Shown here in pieces: positions 6,014 through 10,193 of a stretch of 10,193 nt of DNA. This DNA comes from Defluviitaleaceae bacterium (GTDB lineage Bacteria; Bacillota; Clostridia; Lachnospirales; WRAX01). Every line of letters begins with the position of its first letter. Within the stretch, counting starts at the first letter, position 1. Location: the NCBI GenBank assembly GCA_009781815.1, contig WQVB01000026.1, forward strand, positions 1 through 10,193. Direction: 5' to 3'. A program made the position numbers and the translations under genes. The notes beneath the pieces were generated by a model that saw only the letters and a list, made by a program, of their open reading frames with translations, had not been told where the DNA came from and ran no database searches.

Positions 6014-6562
6014 ATGACAAACCCAACTTTAGCAACCATAGCAGAGAGATTTTCTTGCAGAGGGTATGAAGATAAAAAAATAGAGATTGAGAAGCTAACG
6101 GCCATAGCACGAGCTGGCCTGCAAAGCCCCTCAGCCAAAAACCTTCAACCTTGGAGGATTATTGTCATCAAAGACAAAGAAGTGGTAGATAAGATAGATG
6201 CAGCTGCCACAAGCCGCATAAACGCCAACCTGCCTGCAGGGCAAGAGCCTAGAAAAAACATATTTTTTGACGCACCAGCCGTGTTTTTGATTTTAAAAGA
6301 CACAAATGCACAAAGCAACTGGGTTGACATTGATTGTGGCATAGTTACGCAAAACATAGCCCTAGCCGCTCACTCTATGGGGGTCGACAATGTTATTGTA
6401 GCCATGGCAAGCCACGCCTTTTTAAGCGACGAGGCAGAAGCCCTTAAAAAAAGGCTAGACTGGCCCGCAGGTTTTGATTTTGGCATGGCTGTGGCCTGCG
6501 GCTATGGCAACACAAAAAAAGAACCCCATGAGATTGATTGGGACAAGATGAGCTTTGTATAA
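6014..6562 (+). CDS. Nitroreductase family FMN-dependent oxidoreductase
   Basis: This is a cytoplasmic flavoprotein that would use NAD(P)H and FMN to reduce an acceptor not known here. The N-terminal ERFSCRGY (residues 11-18) fits the arginine-rich FMN phosphate-binding region. SPSAKNLQPW (38-47) is the hallmark of the family, and a glycine-rich VACGYG follows near the end. Its 182 residues are normal for the shorter nitroreductase class. AAGGAGG at 6001-6007 lies 6 bases before the ATG, and a good promoter is found at 5933-5961. The next gene, an iron-sulfur flavoprotein-like reductase, begins 12 bp after the stop, so the two redox proteins are made together. The substrate cannot be inferred from sequence. 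Confidence 0.9.
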   Translation: MTNPTLATIAERFSCRGYEDKKIEIEKLTAIARAGLQSPSAKNLQPWRIIVIKDKEVVDKIDAAATSRINANLPAGQEPRKNIFFDAPAVFLILKDTNAQSNWVDIDCGIVTQNIALAAHSMGVDNVIVAMASHAFLSDEAEALKKRLDWPAGFDFGMAVACGYGNTKKEPHEIDWDKMSFV

Positions 6563-6574
6563 GGGGGAGGAAGC

Positions 6575-7207
6575 ATGAAAGTTATAGCTATAAACGGCAG
6601 CCCAAAGGCAGATGGCAACACCTTTCAAAGCCTTAACATTATGGCTGGCATTTTAAAAGAGCAAGGCATAGATGTAGAGATATTGCAAATAGGCAAAAAC
6701 ATCGCAGGTTGCATGGCTTGTGCCGCTTGTGCTAAAACACAAGATGAAGAGTGCATCATCAAAGATGATGTGGTAAATAGCTTTATCCAAAAGGTCAAAA
6801 ATGCCGACGGCCTCATCCTAGGCTCTCCCGTGTATTTTTCGGGCATCAGCGGCGGTTTAAAATCTCTTTTAGATAGAGTGTTTTATGTAGCTGGCGTTAA
6901 CGGCGGCTTGTTTCGTGGCAAGGTAGGTGCTGGCATTGTGGCTGTCCGCCGCTCTGGCGGGGTGGCGTCTGTTGACCAGCTTAACCATTATTTGCTATAC
7001 ACCGAGATGCTGGTTGTAGGGTCAAACTATTGGAATGTCATCCACGGCACACGCCCAGGTGAGGTGCATGGGGATGATGAAGGTGTGCAAATTATGCAGG
7101 TGCTGGCAAACAACTTTGCCTATGCCCTAAAGCTTGTAGACCACGGCAAAGGCACCATCCACCCGCCTGAAAAAGTTAAGAAAACCTTTACAAATTTTAT
7201 AAGATAG
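6575..7207 (+). CDS. Iron-sulfur flavoprotein-like NAD(P)H-dependent FMN reductase
   Basis: This is a flavodoxin-fold oxidoreductase. GSPKADGNT (8-16) is the FMN phosphate-binding loop, and SPVYFSGISGGLKSLLDR is the second flavin-binding segment typical of the NADPH-dependent FMN reductase family. Cysteines 46, 49, 52 and 60 form CX2CX2CX7C, the compact cluster motif of iron-sulfur flavoproteins, so a 4Fe-4S cluster next to FMN is likely. Such proteins carry single electrons in anaerobes. Its 210 residues are normal. GGGGGAGG lies just before the ATG, 12 bp after the nitroreductase stop. A partnership with the nitroreductase is inferred from the operon. The physiological donor and acceptor are unknown. 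Confidence 0.88.
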   Translation: MKVIAINGSPKADGNTFQSLNIMAGILKEQGIDVEILQIGKNIAGCMACAACAKTQDEECIIKDDVVNSFIQKVKNADGLILGSPVYFSGISGGLKSLLDRVFYVAGVNGGLFRGKVGAGIVAVRRSGGVASVDQLNHYLLYTEMLVVGSNYWNVIHGTRPGEVHGDDEGVQIMQVLANNFAYALKLVDHGKGTIHPPEKVKKTFTNFIR

Positions 7208-7244
7208 CACAATAAAAGATAATTAAAAATGGAGGATTTATTAT

Positions 7245-7940
7245 ATGTTAAAAAGAAACTTAGTGATGATAGCAATGCTTTTAGTCCTTGGGGCGGTGTT
7301 AGCCGCTTGCGGTGGTAGAGATGATGAGACATACCCAGCTGTAGTGCCTTTAATCTATTTAGATTATGAGCCTACCCCAGCCCCTAGCGACTACCTCCCG
7401 CAAGACAATAACAATGAAAACAACTTCTCTCGTGGCTTTTGGGTTGGCAACACATACACTAACGAATATTTAGGCTTTACATTTGAAGCACCCGCTAACT
7501 GGCAAGTGCATACAGATGCAGAAATAGCCCAGATGCTAGGCATGAGTTCAGACTTTCTTAACGTAGATGACCTTAATGATGTTGATGTAATGCTTATAGA
7601 TATGTTAGTGGTTTGCCAAGAAACAGGCACAAATGTTCAAGTTGCTTTTGAGAGACTACCCGAAGCAGATAGAACCGCTATAGAGTACATGGAGCTAGCA
7701 AGCGAGATATTAGACACAATAGGGGCTATCGCCACAATCGCCCCAGACACAACCACAATCGGCGGGTATGAGTGGCACTCTCTCGCCACGGAGATGGACA
7801 TGGGCTTTGATATGATAGCCTATGACCACCAATTCGTCAACATAAGCGATGGCTTTGCAAGGCTCATAATAATATCCCATTTTCAAAGCAACTCTACCGT
7901 AGTTGAAGATGTTTTAGCCAAAATAAGCAACCTACAATAA
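7245..7940 (+). CDS. Lipoprotein, paralog A of a tandem pair
   Basis: A basic N-terminus, a hydrophobic stretch and the lipobox LAAC with C22 mark a lipoprotein anchored on the outer face of the membrane. A linker rich in Pro, Asp and Asn (about 30-60) precedes a domain of about 170 residues that starts at FSRGFW and contains YTNEYLGF-x-FEAPANW, GGYEWHSL, EMDMGF and SDGFARLI. I have seen similar uncharacterised lipoproteins in Clostridia but cannot assign a function. GGAGG at 7231-7235 has 9-base spacing. The gene starts 37 bp after the flavoprotein stop with no terminator seen, so it may be read through from that operon. The next gene encodes a paralog about 60 percent identical over the domain by eye. 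Confidence 0.85.
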   Translation: MLKRNLVMIAMLLVLGAVLAACGGRDDETYPAVVPLIYLDYEPTPAPSDYLPQDNNNENNFSRGFWVGNTYTNEYLGFTFEAPANWQVHTDAEIAQMLGMSSDFLNVDDLNDVDVMLIDMLVVCQETGTNVQVAFERLPEADRTAIEYMELASEILDTIGAIATIAPDTTTIGGYEWHSLATEMDMGFDMIAYDHQFVNISDGFARLIIISHFQSNSTVVEDVLAKISNLQ

Positions 7941-7957
7941 TAAACTTGAAAATAAAT

Positions 7958-7962
7958 GGAGG
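7958..7962 (+). promoter_or_regulatory. Ribosome binding site that decides the paralog B start
   Basis: GGAGG lies 8 bases before ATG 7971 and immediately inside the alternative ATG 7956, which it therefore cannot serve. This sets the start of the second lipoprotein. Confidence 0.7.
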
Positions 7963-7970
7963 TTTACAAT

Positions 7971-8567
7971 ATGTTTAAAAGAAGCTTAGCAGCTATAATA
8001 ATGGTTTTTGCAATAGTGATGGTTTTGGGTGCTTGCGGCAGCAACAATAGAGAGTTTTCTCGTGGCTCTTGGAGCGGCAACGTATACACCAACGAATATT
8101 TAGGGCTTAGGTTTGAAGCACCTGCTGACTGGCACGTGTTTTCAGATGCACGCATTGCTCTTGCTCAAGGCATTAGCTCAGATATGTTTGAAATAGATAA
8201 CCTTGCAGATATAGATACACTACTTACGGATATGCTTGTAACTTGTGAAGAAACAGGCACAAGCGTTCAAGTTATTTTTGAAAGGTTACCCCTGAGAAGC
8301 ATGACGGTAGAAGGCTATATGGAAGTAGGGTCTCAAAGCTTAGTCGAAGTAGGTGCTACTGTAAACATCCTGCCTGGCACAACTACAATAGGTAGGTATG
8401 AGTGGCACTCTCTTGAAACAGAAATGGACATGGGCTTTGGTGTAGCGGCTTATGGTCGTCAATTTGTTAATGTTAGCGATGGCTTTGCAAGGTTGATAAC
8501 AATAACATATTTTGAGGGCGGCTCTGCCGTAGTTGAAGATGTTTTAGCTAGATTTAGCGAAATATAA
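7971..8567 (+). CDS. Lipoprotein, paralog B of a tandem pair
   Basis: This is a membrane-anchored lipoprotein with lipobox LGAC (C22 counted from ATG 7971). I choose ATG 7971 over the in-frame ATG at 7956, because GGAGG (7958-7962) lies inside the extended reading and 8 bases before 7971, and because the shorter form has a normal signal peptide beginning MFKRS. The mature domain aligns from FSRG to the end with paralog A, sharing YTNEYLG, FEAPA, EETGT, YEWHSL, TEMDMGF and VVEDVLA. The Pro/Asn linker of about 35-40 residues is missing, so the domain sits close to the membrane. The gene begins 30 bp after paralog A, a clear tandem duplication. Function is unknown. Confidence 0.87.
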   Translation: MFKRSLAAIIMVFAIVMVLGACGSNNREFSRGSWSGNVYTNEYLGLRFEAPADWHVFSDARIALAQGISSDMFEIDNLADIDTLLTDMLVTCEETGTSVQVIFERLPLRSMTVEGYMEVGSQSLVEVGATVNILPGTTTIGRYEWHSLETEMDMGFGVAAYGRQFVNVSDGFARLITITYFEGGSAVVEDVLARFSEI

Positions 8568-8752
8568 TTTTAACTATAAATCACCTTATAAAAATTTGAA
8601 TACAAGGCTCTCTTTTGGGCAAAATAAAGGCAATAAATTTGTAACTCAAACGTAACTATATTTGCGAAACTTTCTTTATAGGCTGTCGTCTATATAAGTG
8701 TAAACTGAAGACGAGGTGGCTAATCTCATTGGGTCTATCCATGCAATCCTAA
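8568..8752. other. Intergenic region after the lipoprotein pair
   Basis: No gene and no T-tract terminator are seen. The stretch holds the GTAACT direct repeat and an inverted repeat TCGTCT/AGACGA (8686-8691, 8709-8714) around TATATAAGTG, which may contain a -10-like sequence. Promoter elements for the downstream secreted protein could lie here; if so, repeat R4 would be in its transcribed leader. Confidence 0.35.
8641..8657 (+). promoter_or_regulatory. Direct repeat GTAACT with 11-base period
   Basis: GTAACT occurs at 8641-8646 and 8652-8657, one helical turn apart, in the AT-rich gap before R4. Tandem half-sites with this period are typical of OmpR/PhoP-type response regulators. No canonical sigma-A promoter with 17-base spacing was found next to it, so this is a weak call. 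Confidence 0.25.
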
Positions 8753-8885
8753 GTCGTCATCCTGAGCTTGACTCAGGATCTATGTGGGCTAGTGGACACC
8801 CAACTAGGACTGCCCTCCTCCAATTAGATCCTGAGTCAAGTTTTGCCTAAAGAACAAGGCTCAACCAAGGGCTCGGGATGACGAC
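8753..8885. repeat. Palindromic repeat copy R4, upstream of the stalk-domain protein
   Basis: The ends GTCGTCATCC (8753-8762) and GGATGACGAC (8876-8885) are inverted. The left arm is a perfect stem ATCCTGAG/CTCAGGAT (8759-8766, 8772-8779) with loop CTTGA. The spacer is in the R3 orientation (CCTCCTCCAATTAGATCC at its right end). The right arm, ATCCTGAG...CTCGGGAT, carries about 30 extra bases in its loop (8841-8869) that can form an inner hairpin GCCT/AGGC. Both R1 and R4 show CAAG on each side of the extra sequence. The copy ends 54 bp before the next start codon. Confidence 0.9.
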
Positions 8886-8939
8886 GGGTATCGAAGTTAT
8901 CCACTCTCAAAACAAATAGAAAAAAGAGGTGCTTTATTT

Positions 8940-10043
8940 ATGAAAAAATTTAAAAAGATAGCAGCGATAGCTTTAGGTGGCGTTATGACTTTGTCTGCCT
9001 TGATGCCAGCCTTTGCATATCAATATGACGCCCCAGAGGAAGCCTATGGCGAGTATGAGCAAGCAAAAGCAAACTCCCTCTCCTTTAGCGGCGAGATTGT
9101 AGATATTAGAGAATATGACGAAATAGCCTATATCACCGTTAACCACGCTGAAGGCGGCACAATGGTTTTTGTTAAAAACCACCTCACCTTTATTTTAGGT
9201 GAGCAAGAGCTTGAGGTGGGTCAGCATATAGCTGGGCATTATTATGCAGGCGGCATAGCCCCTTTAATATACCCACCACAGCACACAGCCCGCTTGATTG
9301 TAAACAACAAAGATGCAGAAAATGTGCGTATCGACCGCTTTGAGGTGATGGAAGGTAACAACCACACCTTAATGTCTGCTGGCGGCAACTTTATGCTTGT
9401 AGTAAACGAAAACACGCCAATATACCTGCAGGATGGGCAAAATGTGCGTAAGCTACTTGAAGAAGGGCAAACTGTGCTTGACTTTTTAGACGGTCGCATA
9501 TTAGTTGTAACATATGGGCCAACCTCAAGGGCTATGATACCCCAAACAATACCAGGTAGTGATACACAGCTTTCTGTAACGGTTTTATTTGAAAAAGCGG
9601 TACATTTGCCAGGTATGGGCCTTGACCTTGGTGATTTTGAGCTAGGCTACCTTGGCCTTGCAGACGGCACCGAGCCTATCTTCGTTGAAAACTATGGTAT
9701 TTTAGTTGAAGGCCGCATGGTAGACGCCCTTTGGAGATATATTGACGGTGGCTTTTACGTGCCTTTTAGAGCCGTTGTAAACCTCCTTCGCTTTGGGCAC
9801 ACCATAGGGTGGGATGCAGGGCATATAACCGTAAACAATGGCGAGGCTGACATAGCCTTCTCCATCAACTCTAAATATTTTGTTGTGGGCGGCGAAACCA
9901 TAACCCTAGACCACCCAGCTCTTTTAATAAACGAAACCACCTATGTGCCTCTTAACTTTTTTAGAGAAGTTTTTGGCGTAAACAACGCCTACATCCACGA
10001 GGGGCAAGTAACAATCAATAATGACGATTATGTAATGCAATAA
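8940..10043 (+). CDS. Secreted protein with C-terminal copper amine oxidase N-terminal-like (stalk) domain
   Basis: The N-terminus MKKFKKIAAIALGG and the AFA site at residues 24-26 form a typical Sec signal peptide, with cleavage before Y27. The mature protein has two beta-rich regions (about 47-120 and 128-225), the first ending in LIYPPQ; these resemble N-terminal modules of other clostridial secreted proteins. The C-terminal 110 residues show the two halves of the PF07833 stalk domain: VPFRAV (about 274) and GWDA...ITVNN, then YVPLNFFREVFG (about 335) and a final VTINN. This domain usually supports binding at the cell wall or to surface ligands and is not itself an oxidase; no oxidase catalytic domain is present. 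GAGGT at 8926-8930 lies 9 bases before the ATG. No neighbour clarifies its role. Confidence 0.85.
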   Translation: MKKFKKIAAIALGGVMTLSALMPAFAYQYDAPEEAYGEYEQAKANSLSFSGEIVDIREYDEIAYITVNHAEGGTMVFVKNHLTFILGEQELEVGQHIAGHYYAGGIAPLIYPPQHTARLIVNNKDAENVRIDRFEVMEGNNHTLMSAGGNFMLVVNENTPIYLQDGQNVRKLLEEGQTVLDFLDGRILVVTYGPTSRAMIPQTIPGSDTQLSVTVLFEKAVHLPGMGLDLGDFELGYLGLADGTEPIFVENYGILVEGRMVDALWRYIDGGFYVPFRAVVNLLRFGHTIGWDAGHITVNNGEADIAFSINSKYFVVGGETITLDHPALLINETTYVPLNFFREVFGVNNAYIHEGQVTINNDDYVMQ

Positions 10044-10060
10044 ATTTAGACCTGATCTCA

Positions 10061-10163
10061 ACACCGTCATCCCGCACTCGATGCGGGATCTCCCTATACT
10101 GATTACTTACTGGAATGTGCGTTATGCTAGTGAGAGTCCGTGTCAAGCATGGGATGACGGTGT
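10061..10163. repeat. Palindromic repeat copy R5, variant spacer
   Basis: The ends ACACCGTCATCCC (10061-10073) and GGGATGACGGTGT (10151-10163) are exact inverted repeats. The left arm stem is ATCCCGCA/TGCGGGAT (10069-10076, 10082-10089) with loop CTCGA. The right arm around TCAAG is imperfect. The spacer differs from R1-R4: it runs from CTCCCTATACTG to TAGTGAGAG, and its start matches the sequence next to the lone arm at 2551-2560. R5 therefore seems to be a second subtype. It starts 18 bp after the stalk-protein stop. Confidence 0.85.
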
Positions 10164-10165
10164 GA

Positions 10166-10190
10166 GTTGGTTTCGCTACATGTCCATTGC
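10166..10190 (+). repeat. Conserved 25-base motif flanking R5
   Basis: This stretch, containing TTTCGCTACATGTCCATTGC, starts 3 bases after R5 and matches the motif to the right of R2 at 22 of 25 positions. The window ends just after it, so its full extent is unknown. Confidence 0.65.
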
Positions 10191-10193
10191 GGG

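Noticed and set aside
8940..10043. Copper amine oxidase enzyme
   Set aside because: Only the stalk-type domain is present; the large catalytic domain with its topaquinone site is absent at this length.

Overview
The window looks like chromosomal sequence from a moderately AT-rich Gram-positive bacterium of the Clostridia type. The support is strong AAGGAGG-type ribosome binding sites, GTG as an alternative start, lipoproteins with a classical lipobox, a secreted protein with a copper-amine-oxidase-like (stalk) domain, and the Firmicutes gene yqeG next to shikimate genes. No species can be named from sequence alone. No tRNA, rRNA, CRISPR array, transposase or phage gene was seen.

Layout. (1) 1-2343, plus strand: the end of an unidentified gene, the HAD phosphatase gene yqeG, then aroE and aroK, which overlap by 8 bases and encode two consecutive shikimate-pathway steps. 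(2) 2568-5721, minus strand: a compact UvrD/PcrA-like helicase overlapping a membrane protein with PH-like regions and a DUF1266 domain; this is the least understood gene pair here. (3) 6014-8567, plus strand: a nitroreductase-family flavoprotein behind a good sigma-A promoter, an iron-sulfur-flavoprotein-like protein 12 bp later, and two tandem paralogous lipoproteins. (4) 8940-10043, plus strand: a secreted protein with a C-terminal stalk domain.

The main non-coding feature is a family of palindromic repeats of about 100-145 bp. Copies lie at 745-890, 2343-2467, 5779-5898, 8753-8885 and 10061-10163, with a lone arm at 2559-2584. Each full copy has two stem-loop arms around a central spacer. 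The stem bases change in a compensatory way while the loop (CTTGA, or TCAAG on the other arm) is mostly constant. The copies lie in the large gaps between transcription units and occur in both orientations. Some arms carry a second hairpin nested in the loop, and a conserved motif flanks several copies. The lone arm runs into a gene and supplies its last codons and its stop.

Functionally the window mixes housekeeping metabolism (shikimate pathway), redox flavoproteins, cell-surface proteins and one DNA-acting helicase with a membrane partner. The repeat family and the helicase/DUF1266 pair are the best candidates for something undescribed. Nothing here proves a new system.
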